Shown here one piece after another: positions 38,532 through 47,988 of a stretch of DNA of 64,000 nucleotides. Position 1 is the first letter of the stretch. Each line of letters begins with the position of its first letter. The notes under the pieces are model-generated. The model saw only the letters and a program-made list of their open reading frames with translations, made no database searches and was not told the DNA's origin. The translations under genes and the position numbers were made by a program. The stretch is from Kordiimonas sediminis (lineage in GTDB: Bacteria; Pseudomonadota; Alphaproteobacteria; Sphingomonadales; Kordiimonadaceae): assembly GCF_014656395.1 (NCBI RefSeq), contig NZ_BNCI01000001.1:1461893-1525892 (forward strand), read 5' to 3'.

Positions 38532-39761
38532 TTAGATGAAGTCATCCTCTTCTACTGGCAGGACAAGACTAGCAGGGAACAGGAACTGTACGGTGGTTCC
38601 TTTCCCCAGTTCTGATTGTAGGTCAAAGCCAACATTCTGTTTGGACAGGATCAGGCGGGTAAGCGGGATACCAAGGCCTGTGCCGTCTTTGTGGGCTTCG
38701 TAAGTGTCGCCAATCTTGTCGATAGGCTCCATGGCTTTTTTGTAAACTTCAGCTGACATACCATTACCATTGTCGGCAATGGTGATGACAGCATCACCAT
38801 TTTCCTGGCGTTCAGCCGACAGTGTGATTTTGCCGCGCCCCATATATTTAACGCAGTTCATAAGGATATTCAGAAGTGCCCGTTTGGTGACGGCAGCGTC
38901 CCCAAGAACCCGAATAGGCTCAGGCGCCTCTATTGGGGCGATATCAATGCCTTTGGTCACAGCAGAACCAAGCATCGTCAGCTTAACGGATTTCAAGAGC
39001 GCAATGATATCATAAGGGGCACAGAGAAGTTCCCCGCCTGACAGGTCCAGCGAGGATAAGGAGCTAAGATCATTCAACTGGGCCAGCATTTCCTCTGCCA
39101 TGACGGTAATTTCTGCTGCCGCTGACTGAATCTCTTTCATCGGCATTTTTGTGCCGCGAATAAGTTCGCTAAACCCGCGGATGGCTTCCAGTGGCTCTCG
39201 CATTTCTCGGGCCGCATTGGACAGGAAAATAGTCTTGGTCAGATTGGACCGTTCAGTTTGCTGCAGAGACAGTTCGAGTTTGTCCTGTCGGATAATTTCT
39301 TCCAGTTCTGCTGCCAGACGGTTAGCAACCAGATGCACGTGAGAAAGAAGATTATCATCATAGTTGATCTTCTGGCGACTAAGGCCGACAAATATTCCGA
39401 TGACTTTCCCAGTTTTGGATCTTAAAGGGTATCCTGCGTAACCTTCGATCTTCATTTCCTTGAGCAAAAGGTCATCGGGAAATTTTTCAGCAATTTTTTC
39501 CGGGAAAACACAGTAGCCCCCTTCCAGGACATTTTCACAGGGGCTGTCGGCCAGATCATAGGTGAAATTCGCAATTTTTTTACCTGCCTCAAAGGCGCAA
39601 AATGTCGTTACCTGGGTGCCATCAGGGGATAAAATGCCTACGAAGACGATATCCAGTGCTGTTTCTCTTGCGAGGCGCTCTGTAAAAAGTTCAACAAACT
39701 GTCTACCCGCGAGATCTGAAAAAAGATCATCAGCCAAATAGGTTAAATCTTTTATTGCCAC
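38532..39761 (-). CDS. GAF-domain histidine-kinase-like protein lacking the phospho-acceptor histidine
   Basis: This 409-residue soluble protein has an N-terminal GAF-type sensor (about residues 15-155), a coiled linker, a HisKA-like helical hairpin and a HATPase domain. The H-box reads FLSNAAREMREPLEAI, which aligns position for position with the usual FLANMSHELRTPLNAI but has Arg185 in place of the histidine and Glu in place of the Thr. The ATP site is intact: LLNILMNCVKY (N box), ADNGNGM and DGTGLGIPLTRL. It may be a regulatory pseudokinase that binds ATP without autophosphorylation, or may phosphorylate elsewhere. Initiation is at GTG 39761 with GAGGG four bases before. It is convergent with asd. 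Confidence 0.85.
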   Translation of the reverse strand: MAIKDLTYLADDLFSDLAGRQFVELFTERLARETALDIVFVGILSPDGTQVTTFCAFEAGKKIANFTYDLADSPCENVLEGGYCVFPEKIAEKFPDDLLLKEMKIEGYAGYPLRSKTGKVIGIFVGLSRQKINYDDNLLSHVHLVANRLAAELEEIIRQDKLELSLQQTERSNLTKTIFLSNAAREMREPLEAIRGFSELIRGTKMPMKEIQSAAAEITVMAEEMLAQLNDLSSLSSLDLSGGELLCAPYDIIALLKSVKLTMLGSAVTKGIDIAPIEAPEPIRVLGDAAVTKRALLNILMNCVKYMGRGKITLSAERQENGDAVITIADNGNGMSAEVYKKAMEPIDKIGDTYEAHKDGTGLGIPLTRLILSKQNVGFDLQSELGKGTTVQFLFPASLVLPVEEDDFI

Positions 39762-39968
39762 TGGACCCTCATGGATACTTTATGTTTTATAAATACTGCT
39801 TATGATTGACACGTCGCCGTATTCTGATCACGAAATCACTAAATCAGATGGATATAGTACGACAATTCGTTCAAGGGTTGTAGTAAAATTGTATTCAATT
39901 TTCTACCGTTGTTTTTGCCTGTATGGCATAGCTATTTGACTATCAGTGCGCCATGGACAAGGGTGACG

Positions 39969-40003
39969 CAAAAACAAAAGCGGCAGTCTATCTAGACCGC
40001 CGC
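39969..40003 (-). terminator. Terminator after the S9 peptidase pair
   Basis: On the minus strand GCGGC-g-GTCTA-ga-TAGAC-t-GCCGC forms a ten-pair stem with one mismatch (40003-39980), followed by TTTTGTTTTTG, 28 bases after the peptidase stop. Confidence 0.85.
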
Positions 40004-40030
40004 TCAGCAAGTACTAAAAAACTTTCTGAT

Positions 40031-42001
40031 TTACTTCAGATGTTTGGCCAGAAACTTTTCCATTTCCTTCAGCTTTATTAGGCGTGAGGCAGCAGTCACC
40101 ATATTATGACCGCCATCGTCAATCTCTACATAGGTGCTTTTCTTTTTCTTTTTCTTCAGTTCCTTGTGCATGGCTTCACTTAGTTTGTACTGCACACGGG
40201 CATCATCTTTGGATGCCATCAGAAGTACAGGCGCTGCAGTTTTCCCCGCCAGATGATAGGGTGAGATGTCTTTATCGTCGGCCCCTTCCAGTACCATTGA
40301 CTGGGTCCAGGAGCTACCGCCGATGAAACGTTTATCTTTATTCTTCATTGACGGAATGTTGGTGACACCGTTAACCGATACAGCACAGGCATACAGGCCA
40401 GGTTCCTGTATAACCCCCATCAATGCAGAGTATCCACCGTAGGATGCGCCTGCGATACAGACTTTCTGTTGGTCAGATATGCCTTCTTCAATCAGCCACT
40501 TGGTTGCGTCAGTGACATCCTGTTGCATTATGCCACCCCACTGTTTGTAGCCTTTGGCAAAATAGGCCTGACCAAACCCGGTTGAACCACGGAAATTCGG
40601 ACGCAGAACCGCATAGCCGCGGTTGGCTAAAAACTGTGTCCAGTAATCCCAGTCCATATCATCGCGGGCTCTTGGTCCGCCGTGTACCAGAACGACAGTT
40701 GGCAAAGCATCTGTTTTGGATTTACCTGCAGGCAACGTCAGATAACTTACTATCGTCTCCCCGTCGCGGGTTGGTATTTCCACCCGTTCTGTTTGCCCCA
40801 TATGGGCGGGATCAATATCGTTATGGTGCAGTGCAATTTGATTAAGCTTTTTTGCTGTGCGGTCATAGAAGAAATACACACCTGGATCCGTTGGTGTTGT
40901 TGACAGGATTATATAAATCTCTTTATCGCGTGCTTTGTTGATGATGCGGTTCACACGTCCTTTCAAGGCGCTGTCAATTGTTCGCTGGACTTTCGCAAGC
41001 TCTGGATCAAAATATTTGTAACGGAAATGATCATCCGTATAGGAAACACCAGCCGCAATGCCAGTACTTGGATGCTCAATGACAGTATAAGCGTCATATT
41101 GTTCATCATCGAATAATGTTTCGATTACCTGACCTGTGCCAACATTGATCTTAACCAGTGCTTCCCTGCCGTGCTCGCCAGGACCGGTTGCATAGATCAC
41201 ATCATCTTCAATTGTTAGCCCTTCGACATTATAATATTGATACCAGTCTTGGGTTTCCAGGTCTAAATAGTCGCCATTAGCTTGCTTGAAATAGACCTTA
41301 TAGTCATTCAGACGATTATAGCCGGTGCCCAATTTCACTTCGTGGTTGGCATCTGCGTACCAGCGCTGAACACCGTCGCGACCATCATTCTGCTCTCTGA
41401 AAGAGCCATCCCGGATATCAATATATCGGATTTCTGCTCTACCATTTAAATCGGAATCAATGGAAAGTAAAATATGGTTTGGTTCATCTGGAAGCAGGTC
41501 AATTATATTATCCTGTATTTGACCAATGAGTCCTGTGTCTCGGGAGATTCTATCTTTTCCAGCTTTGGAACGAGGGCGTGGTTTGACAATCCAGGCAAAA
41601 TTTTGACCGTCTTTATCAATCGCAGCAAGCCTAGTCATATCAAGCTGTGTTGTGATGCCTCTGGCACGGTCCGTTAGTCGGTAAACAATAAGAAGCCTAT
41701 CAGCATTCGCCCACATAACCCGGTTGATATCAGCGTTATCGATAGGGGGGATGATGAATGCTTCAGACCCATCAAGTGACTGCACCCGAATATGGCGTCT
41801 GCCTTTTACATCCATTGAAAATGCTAGAAACGTCCCATCAGGTGAAAGCTTAGGGCTTTCAAAATCGGGAAGCTGTGCGAATTCTTCCACTGGGATTAAT
41901 GGAATAGCATCCTGTGCAACAACAGAGGGTGAGGCAAAGTTTGCAGCCAATGCAGAGGCAAGTAAACTGTGTTTAAGCAATTTTAAAAAAGTCCGCTTCA
42001 T
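40031..42001 (-). CDS. Secreted S9 family peptidase (prolyl oligopeptidase type), copy 1
   Basis: This 656-residue protein starts with a signal peptide (MKRTFLKLLKHSLLASALAANFASPSVVA). A beta-propeller-like N-terminal half (about residues 35-380) precedes the alpha/beta-hydrolase domain. Catalytic residues are the serine in GASYGGYSALMG, the aspartate in LLMASKDDARVQY and the histidine in EIDDGGHNM. LVHGGPRARDDMDWDYWTQFLANRGYAVLRPNFRGS is the oxyanion region. It is probably a periplasmic or exported peptidase for dipeptides or acyl-aminoacyl peptides. GGAGAAAG precedes the ATG. It lies 16 bases downstream of a paralogue. Confidence 0.93.
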   Translation of the reverse strand: MKRTFLKLLKHSLLASALAANFASPSVVAQDAIPLIPVEEFAQLPDFESPKLSPDGTFLAFSMDVKGRRHIRVQSLDGSEAFIIPPIDNADINRVMWANADRLLIVYRLTDRARGITTQLDMTRLAAIDKDGQNFAWIVKPRPRSKAGKDRISRDTGLIGQIQDNIIDLLPDEPNHILLSIDSDLNGRAEIRYIDIRDGSFREQNDGRDGVQRWYADANHEVKLGTGYNRLNDYKVYFKQANGDYLDLETQDWYQYYNVEGLTIEDDVIYATGPGEHGREALVKINVGTGQVIETLFDDEQYDAYTVIEHPSTGIAAGVSYTDDHFRYKYFDPELAKVQRTIDSALKGRVNRIINKARDKEIYIILSTTPTDPGVYFFYDRTAKKLNQIALHHNDIDPAHMGQTERVEIPTRDGETIVSYLTLPAGKSKTDALPTVVLVHGGPRARDDMDWDYWTQFLANRGYAVLRPNFRGSTGFGQAYFAKGYKQWGGIMQQDVTDATKWLIEEGISDQQKVCIAGASYGGYSALMGVIQEPGLYACAVSVNGVTNIPSMKNKDKRFIGGSSWTQSMVLEGADDKDISPYHLAGKTAAPVLLMASKDDARVQYKLSEAMHKELKKKKKKSTYVEIDDGGHNMVTAASRLIKLKEMEKFLAKHLK

Positions 42002-42017
42002 GGGCTTTCTCCAGAGA

Positions 42018-44030
42018 TTATTTTATGAGTTGTTCGGTCAGGAAGGCTTCCAGCGCCTCAAGCGTAGCAAGGCGGGATTCTTCATTGTCCAGGAAGTGAT
42101 CAGCATGATCGAAGGTGATCAGCTTATTTTGTGGGTTCTGATCTCTGAGCCTCTTGTAGATTTCATCGCTGTGGATATAAGGCACAACAGGGTCATCCTT
42201 CGCATGGATTAACAGCACAGGTGCCTTGATTTTATCTGCCTGATGGTAGGGCGATACGTCTTCCGCATCCATTCCGTCGGGGATAATTGTTTCGCGGTAA
42301 GACTTGCCGCCAATAAATTTCCTGGCGTTCCTGATCATGCGCTCAAGATTTGCCACACCGTTAATGGAAACAGCGCAGGCATATAGGTCAGGCTCCTGCG
42401 CAGCGCCCATCAAGGCAGCATAACCGCCGTAGGAGGCACCAACGATACATATGCGATCAGGGTCGGCGTAACCATTGTCAATCATCCAGCGGGTTGCGTC
42501 GGTAACGTCCTGCTGCATTTTTCTGCCCCACTCGTTTTTACCCATGTTTTCATAGGCTGCACCGTAGCCAGAAGACCCGCGGAAATTGGGCTGTAATACT
42601 GCAAACCCGCGGTTGGCAAGAAACTGAACCCAGTAATCATAGTCCATGGTGTCGCGTGCATGGGGGCCGCCATGCGGCATAATCACCGTTGGCAGGTTTT
42701 TGTCGCCGTATCCTTTTGGCAGGGTTAGATAGGAAGGCATGACCAGCCCGTCCCGTGCTGCTATGTCAACGCGCTGAACGTCGGATAAGACTGAACGGTT
42801 TACACGGGTCGCCGTGCCAATGGATGTCAGGCCCTTGGTTTTCATATCCAGAACATAATATTCACCTTCTTCCTGCGGTGAACTGAACCGGAACAGGTAA
42901 ATCTGTTTTTCCTGATTATAGTCAACAAGGGTGATGTCGCCCCCGGGCAATAAAGAATAGACTTTCTTGATCAGGGCATTCAGGAATTTGTTGGTCATGA
43001 CACGGCGGTACACATCATCCGTGTAGACATATGCTTTAATTTCATTGTTGTTGTCGAACTGCACATTTGCCAGATCAACATCTTCAAGGAAAAAGACTTC
43101 TTCTGTTATTTCAGCTTTGCGAATGTCATATTTCACCAGCCCCATGCGGCCTTCAGAGTTTGGGGCAAGGGCATAGGCCAGGCGTGGGTCGTTCGTGAAA
43201 CGGAGGAACTGAAAGTTACTGGCTTCCAGATAAGAGGTGTCTTCAATATTATCCCAGTCATCTGTGTCTGGGTCTTTGTAGATATAACGCCTAGTTTTAT
43301 TATCATCCCTGTAGCCCCATCCCATGCGTGGTTCTTTTTGGGCATCCAGCCACCAATGTTGGATCGCCCCTCTTGATGCCTGATAGCGCTTGAATTTCCC
43401 GTTCCGGACATTGACTTTGCGTATTTCTGCGTCGCCGTCCCGGTCACTGTCGATCTGTTGAAGAATATGGTCCGGGTCATCTCGCAGGTGGCTTAGGACT
43501 CTATCTTTGAACTGGGCAGGAGACGTTGTATAACCTCTCTTGCGCTGCTCCCTGTCTGGCTTTGCCATGTCGACCCATTCTTTGCCGTCTTTGGACACGC
43601 TAAACATGGCTGTTCTGACGTATTTCACAAATGGATCATCGCTGGTAAAGCGATAGGAAATAAGAAGTTGGTCATTATTTGCCCAGGTAAACCAGGCGAT
43701 ATCGGCATCCCTGATAGGCGGTATCACGACAAGGTTATCGACAGTAGCCACACCGCGTGGGTGGATGAAGAGATGTTTGCGCCCTTCGTGCGGCGTAATG
43801 TAGGAAATATGCTCTGCGTCCGGCGACATTTCTATCTGTTGAAGAGACGGCAGTTCGGCAAAAAGTTTTGCCGGGATTTTTGGTGGTTTGGCTTCTGCGG
43901 AAACTGCGGTTTCGTCCGCATAAGCAGTACCGGACGGTAGTGCCACTTCAGGAAGCGGTAGCATGCTACACGCTACAGTTAAAGTTACAGTGTATAGAAT
44001 ACGAAATGAATGCCGTATGTGCATCGACAT
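42018..44030 (-). CDS. Secreted S9 family peptidase (prolyl oligopeptidase type), copy 2
   Basis: This 670-residue paralogue of the neighbouring gene has an N-terminal signal sequence (RHSFRILYTVTLTVACSMLPLPEVALPSGTAYA), the propeller region, then MPHGGPHARDTMDYDYWVQFLANRGFAVLQPNFRGSSGYG, catalytic serine in GASYGGYAALMGA, aspartate in HAKDDPVVPY and histidine in FDHADHFLD. It leads a two-gene unit ended by a strong terminator. The start at 44030 is chosen because GGGGGG lies upstream. 44024 is an alternative. The two copies probably have different peptide preferences. Confidence 0.93.
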   Translation of the reverse strand: MSMHIRHSFRILYTVTLTVACSMLPLPEVALPSGTAYADETAVSAEAKPPKIPAKLFAELPSLQQIEMSPDAEHISYITPHEGRKHLFIHPRGVATVDNLVVIPPIRDADIAWFTWANNDQLLISYRFTSDDPFVKYVRTAMFSVSKDGKEWVDMAKPDREQRKRGYTTSPAQFKDRVLSHLRDDPDHILQQIDSDRDGDAEIRKVNVRNGKFKRYQASRGAIQHWWLDAQKEPRMGWGYRDDNKTRRYIYKDPDTDDWDNIEDTSYLEASNFQFLRFTNDPRLAYALAPNSEGRMGLVKYDIRKAEITEEVFFLEDVDLANVQFDNNNEIKAYVYTDDVYRRVMTNKFLNALIKKVYSLLPGGDITLVDYNQEKQIYLFRFSSPQEEGEYYVLDMKTKGLTSIGTATRVNRSVLSDVQRVDIAARDGLVMPSYLTLPKGYGDKNLPTVIMPHGGPHARDTMDYDYWVQFLANRGFAVLQPNFRGSSGYGAAYENMGKNEWGRKMQQDVTDATRWMIDNGYADPDRICIVGASYGGYAALMGAAQEPDLYACAVSINGVANLERMIRNARKFIGGKSYRETIIPDGMDAEDVSPYHQADKIKAPVLLIHAKDDPVVPYIHSDEIYKRLRDQNPQNKLITFDHADHFLDNEESRLATLEALEAFLTEQLIK

Positions 44031-44332
44031 CAGACCCCCCAATCAAATGTGCAAAACATATGGGAAAGCCATCCGAGTCGAGTCGTATATCCTATCCCCA
44101 AAGTTTATTGGTAGCACCGGGTAGGTGGTTTTGCAACCCACGCTAATATTTTATCGCGTAGAGGCTGGGGAAAAGTGTGCAGGTGCAAAAAAAAATATAA
44201 GATCTGCCTTGCTCTACAGACACGTAGCAGTATAAAAGTGGCAATTATACATGCCGGTATACCCGCATAGATTAGGTCAACATGTTGTGGGTGTACGGGT
44301 TAACTTTAAACTTTCTGTTCAGGGGAATGTTC
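44031..44332. promoter_or_regulatory. Divergent region between S9 peptidases and sdhCDAB
   Basis: This 302-bp gap has no gene. It holds a good candidate sdh promoter (listed separately), an A-rich run of nine (44188-44195 region) and GGTATACC palindrome near 44251. A promoter for the peptidase pair must also lie here but could not be singled out. Confidence 0.35.
44209..44236 (+). promoter_or_regulatory. Candidate sigma-70 promoter of sdhCDAB
   Basis: TTGCTC (44209-44214), a 16-base spacer and TATAAA (44231-44236) lie about 95 bases before the sdhC ATG. Confidence 0.5.
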
Positions 44333-44728
44333 ATGGCACAGGCTAATCGCCCGCTATCTCCACACCTGCAGGTCTATCGCTGGGGCGCGCACATGATGGC
44401 GTCCATTATGCACCGGGCAACCGGTATGGCGCTAGCTGTAGGGAGTATCATCCTGACATGGTGGCTATTTGCGCTCGCTTCCGGGCCAGAATATTTTGCC
44501 GTTGTTCAGGCTTGTTTGTCTTCACTTTTTGGTCGTTTGGTTCTTTTTGGTATTACGTTTGCGCTGATGCAGCATCTTGCATCCGGTATCCGCCATCTTT
44601 TCATGGACGCAGGTAAGCTGTACGACCTGAAAATCAATTCGCTGACGGCACGTCTGACATTTGTATTTTCCATTCTGGCGACAATCGGTATCTGGGTTGC
44701 GGCCTATAAAATTTTGGGAGGTCTATAG
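44333..44728 (+). CDS. sdhC: Succinate dehydrogenase cytochrome b556 subunit
   Basis: This 131-residue membrane anchor has three transmembrane helices. NRPLSPHLQVYRWGAHMMASIMHRATGMAL holds the quinone-site serine/arginine and the family HRxTG motif. LMQHLASGIRHLFMDAG holds the haem-ligand histidine region. AGGGG precedes the ATG at 44333. An in-frame codon 51 bases earlier is unlikely. It anchors SdhAB with SdhD and passes electrons to ubiquinone. Confidence 0.96.
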   Translation: MAQANRPLSPHLQVYRWGAHMMASIMHRATGMALAVGSIILTWWLFALASGPEYFAVVQACLSSLFGRLVLFGITFALMQHLASGIRHLFMDAGKLYDLKINSLTARLTFVFSILATIGIWVAAYKILGGL

Positions 44729-44731
44729 ATC

Positions 44732-45115
44732 ATGTCTGATTTAAGAACACCCCTTGCGAAAGTACGTGGCCTCGGTTCTGCCAAAGGCGGCACACACCAC
44801 TGGATGATGCAGAAAGTAACGGCACTGGCGAACATTCCGCTCGTTCTGTTTGTTGTTGTGTCCTTTGTCGGCAATGTTGGCAAATCACATGCTGACTGGG
44901 TTGCGTGGTTCAAACAGCCACTGGCTGCTGTGATTATGATCCTGTTCGTCCTGAACACGATGCACCATTTGCGTCTTGGTCTTCAGGTTGCGGTCGAGGA
45001 TTATGTACCAAGTCACGGTAACAGAACGCTCGTTATCACACTTATTAATTTTGTCGTTGCGATCCTCGCGGTTCTCAGCGTCTTTTCTATTTTACGCATA
45101 GCATTTGGGGGATAA
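44732..45115 (+). CDS. sdhD: Succinate dehydrogenase hydrophobic membrane anchor subunit
   Basis: This 127-residue protein has three helices. The N-terminal RTPLAKVRGLGSAKGGTHHWMMQKVTALANIPL is the alphaproteobacterial SdhD signature, and MHHLRLGLQVAVEDYV holds the haem and quinone-site residues. It begins three bases after sdhC and ends three bases before sdhA. Confidence 0.95.
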   Translation: MSDLRTPLAKVRGLGSAKGGTHHWMMQKVTALANIPLVLFVVVSFVGNVGKSHADWVAWFKQPLAAVIMILFVLNTMHHLRLGLQVAVEDYVPSHGNRTLVITLINFVVAILAVLSVFSILRIAFGG

Positions 45116-45118
45116 AAT

Positions 45119-46906
45119 ATGTCCAAGAGTTATCCCGTTACAGAACATACTTATGACGCGGTTGTCGTCGGTGCCGGTGGTTCCGGCCTGCGCGCGACAA
45201 TGGGCCTTGCTGAAGCTGGCCTGAAGACAGCGTGTATTACAAAAGTTTTCCCAACCCGGTCCCATACCGTTGCAGCGCAGGGCGGTATTGCCGCGTCGCT
45301 TGGTAATATGGGCAAGGATACCTGGCAGTGGCACATGTTTGACACGGTCAAGGGGTCTGACTGGTTGGGCGATCAGGACGCGATTGAATATATGGTGCGC
45401 GAAGCCCCTGCGGCTGTGTACGAGTTGGAACATTACGGTGTTCCATTCTCCCGTACTGAAGAAGGCAAGATTTATCAGCGCGCCTTCGGCGGCATGACGA
45501 CCGAGTTTGGGGAAGGCCCTGCGGCTCAGCGTACCTGTGCTGCTGCTGACCGTACCGGACACGCAATGCTGCACGCGCTCTATCAGCAGTCTTTGAAGTA
45601 CGAAAGTGACTTCTACATCGAGTATTTCGCTATCGACCTGATTATGGAAGACGGCGAATGTCGCGGTGTGATTGCCATGAATATGGAAGACGGCTCCATC
45701 CATGCTTTCCGCAGTCAGGCAACGGTACTGGCAACGGGCGGTTATGGTCGCGCCTATTTCTCTGCAACATCTGCGCATACCTGTACAGGTGATGGTGGCG
45801 GCATGGTTCTGCGTGCCGGTCTGTCCCTGCAGGATCTGGAATTTGTTCAGTTCCACCCAACGGGTATTTACGGTGCGGGTGTTCTGATTACAGAGGGTGC
45901 ACGCGGCGAAGGCGGCTATCTTCTGAATTCAGAAGGTGAGCGTTTCATGGAGCGGTATGCACCGTCGGCAAAAGACCTGGCATCCCGTGATGTGGTATCC
46001 CGCTCGATCAGTAACGAAATTCGTGAAGGTCGCGGCGTTGGCCCTAACAAGGACCATATGTATCTGCATCTGGATCACCTTGATCCTGCAGTACTGGCGG
46101 AACGGTTACCTGGTATTTCTGAATCTGCGAAAATTTTCGCGGGTGTTGACGTGACCAAGCAGCCAATTCCGATTATTCCAACGGTCCACTATAATATGGG
46201 CGGTATTCCAACCAACTATCACGGCGAAGTAATCAATCCAACGCCGGACAATCAGGATAATACTGTCCCTGGTCTGTTCGCGGTCGGTGAAGCGGCGTGC
46301 GTATCTGTTCACGGTGCAAACCGGTTGGGTAGTAACTCCTTGATTGACCTTGTTGTGTTTGGTCGTGCGATCGGTAAACGTGTGCCAGAACTTGTTAAAG
46401 CGGGTGCGACACAGAAACCACTGCCCTCCGGCTATGCTGACATGGCGCTTGGTCGTCTTGATGCGGCACGCTATGCTGATGGTGCAATCTCTACAGCTGA
46501 TCTGCGTCTTGAAATGCAGCGTACGATGCAGGGCAAATGTGCGGTATTCCGTACTGATGAGCTTCTAGATGAAGGCGTTAAAGAGATTGATGCGGTTGCT
46601 GCCAAGCTAGGCGATGTCAAGACATCAGATCGTGGCCTTGTCTGGAACAGTGACCTGATCGAAACTCTCGAGCTGGATAACCTGATGGGGCAGGCTGTAT
46701 TGACGATGCATGCAGCGTCTAACCGTAAGGAAAGCCGCGGTGCACACATGCACGAGGATTATCCGGATCGTGATGACAAAAACTGGATGAAACATACAGT
46801 GCAGTGGTTTGATGGCAAGAATGTCAAAATCGGCTATCGGGAGGTGCATAATTATACGCTGACCGAAGAAGTCGAATACATCAAACCTAAAGCGCGTGTG
46901 TACTAG
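45119..46906 (+). CDS. sdhA: Succinate dehydrogenase flavoprotein subunit
   Basis: This 595-residue catalytic subunit has covalently bound FAD at the histidine in [19 protein letters not shown], the dinucleotide fold [21 protein letters not shown], the active-site [35 protein letters not shown] and [18 protein letters not shown]. It oxidises succinate to fumarate. Its position after sdhCD and before sdhB is standard. Confidence 0.98.
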   Translation: MSKSYPVTEHTYDAVVVGAGGSGLRATMGLAEAGLKTACITKVFPTRSHTVAAQGGIAASLGNMGKDTWQWHMFDTVKGSDWLGDQDAIEYMVREAPAAVYELEHYGVPFSRTEEGKIYQRAFGGMTTEFGEGPAAQRTCAAADRTGHAMLHALYQQSLKYESDFYIEYFAIDLIMEDGECRGVIAMNMEDGSIHAFRSQATVLATGGYGRAYFSATSAHTCTGDGGGMVLRAGLSLQDLEFVQFHPTGIYGAGVLITEGARGEGGYLLNSEGERFMERYAPSAKDLASRDVVSRSISNEIREGRGVGPNKDHMYLHLDHLDPAVLAERLPGISESAKIFAGVDVTKQPIPIIPTVHYNMGGIPTNYHGEVINPTPDNQDNTVPGLFAVGEAACVSVHGANRLGSNSLIDLVVFGRAIGKRVPELVKAGATQKPLPSGYADMALGRLDAARYADGAISTADLRLEMQRTMQGKCAVFRTDELLDEGVKEIDAVAAKLGDVKTSDRGLVWNSDLIETLELDNLMGQAVLTMHAASNRKESRGAHMHEDYPDRDDKNWMKHTVQWFDGKNVKIGYREVHNYTLTEEVEYIKPKARVY

Positions 46907-46920
46907 GAAGGATTGGACGA

Positions 46921-47697
46921 ATGGCTGAATTTACACTTCCTAAAAATTCAAAAATCGGCAAAGGCAAAACTGTCAAGGCCGATGGTGCATCCAACGTTAA
47001 GAAGTTTAGCGTTTACCGTTGGAACCCGGACGATGGTCAGAACCCGCGCATGGATACTTTCGAAGTGGACATGGACAATTGCGGGCCAATGGTTCTGGAC
47101 GCGCTGATCAAAATCAAGAACGAGATGGATAGCACACTGACTTTCCGGCGCTCTTGTCGTGAGGGTATTTGCGGTAGCTGTGCCATGAATATTGATGGCA
47201 CTAACACGCTTGCATGTACGAAGGCGATTGACGATGTGAAAGGCGAGGTCAAGATCACACCTCTGCCGCACCGAGAGGTTGTGAAGGATCTGGTTCCTGA
47301 TCTGAATGATTTCTATGCACAGTATGCGTCGATCAAGCCGTGGATGGAAACACAAAGTACAACACCTGAGAAAGAGCGTCTGCAGTCTGTTGAAGACCGC
47401 GCCAAGCTTGATGGTTTGTACGAATGTATTCTGTGTGCCTGTTGTTCTACCAGTTGCCCAAGTTACTGGTGGAATGGGGACAAATACCTCGGGCCGGCTA
47501 TTCTTCTGCAGGCGTATCGCTGGCTTATTGACAGCCGTGATGAGAATACGGGCGAGCGTCTTGACGACCTTGAAGATCCGTTCCGCCTGTATCGCTGTCA
47601 CACGATCATGAACTGTGCGAACGCATGTCCGAAGGGCCTTAACCCTGCGAAAGCGATTGCAGAGATCAAGATTATGATGGCAGAACGCCACGGATAA
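46921..47697 (+). CDS. sdhB: Succinate dehydrogenase iron-sulfur subunit
   Basis: This 258-residue subunit carries three Fe-S clusters: the 2Fe-2S ligands in [18 protein letters not shown] and CTKAID, then [17 protein letters not shown] and [21 protein letters not shown] for the 4Fe-4S and 3Fe-4S clusters. It carries electrons from SdhA to the quinone site. AAGGATTGG precedes the ATG. A terminator follows. Confidence 0.98.
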   Translation: MAEFTLPKNSKIGKGKTVKADGASNVKKFSVYRWNPDDGQNPRMDTFEVDMDNCGPMVLDALIKIKNEMDSTLTFRRSCREGICGSCAMNIDGTNTLACTKAIDDVKGEVKITPLPHREVVKDLVPDLNDFYAQYASIKPWMETQSTTPEKERLQSVEDRAKLDGLYECILCACCSTSCPSYWWNGDKYLGPAILLQAYRWLIDSRDENTGERLDDLEDPFRLYRCHTIMNCANACPKGLNPAKAIAEIKIMMAERHG

Positions 47698-47737
47698 ACA
47701 GCTCCCAGTTTTTGGTATGCCTGTTAAATTTTTTGAG

Positions 47738-47762
47738 AAGCCGGGTTACCCCCGGCTTTTTT
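47738..47762 (+). terminator. Rho-independent terminator of sdhCDAB
   Basis: AAGCCGGG and CCCGGCTT form an 8-bp stem with a five-base loop and a T-run, 40 bases after sdhB. Confidence 0.9.
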
Positions 47763-47825
47763 CATGGCTTGCGTCCGAAGGCAGTATTTTCGCCTGATTC
47801 GTGTGGTGCATGCTGATTTGATTGG

Positions 47826-47840
47826 TTGTATAAAATACAA
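47826..47840 (+). promoter_or_regulatory. 15-bp dyad upstream of the solute-binding-like gene
   Basis: TTGTAT-AAA-ATACAA is a perfect inverted repeat about 150 bases before the gene at 47989, and contains a possible -10 element (TATAAA). It could be an operator overlapping a promoter. No good -35 box is visible. Confidence 0.35.
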
Positions 47841-47988
47841 TCCGTGAAGATTTCAGAAATGTTTCCAACCGGTTATCAATGTGAGCGTGCTTCCCCTTTT
47901 TTTGTTTACCATTCTTGTTTATACAGCCGCCCTTGTTGCCGAGTATATGGTCTGGTTTCGTTGTGGTTTTTGCGCTGAAGGATAGATT

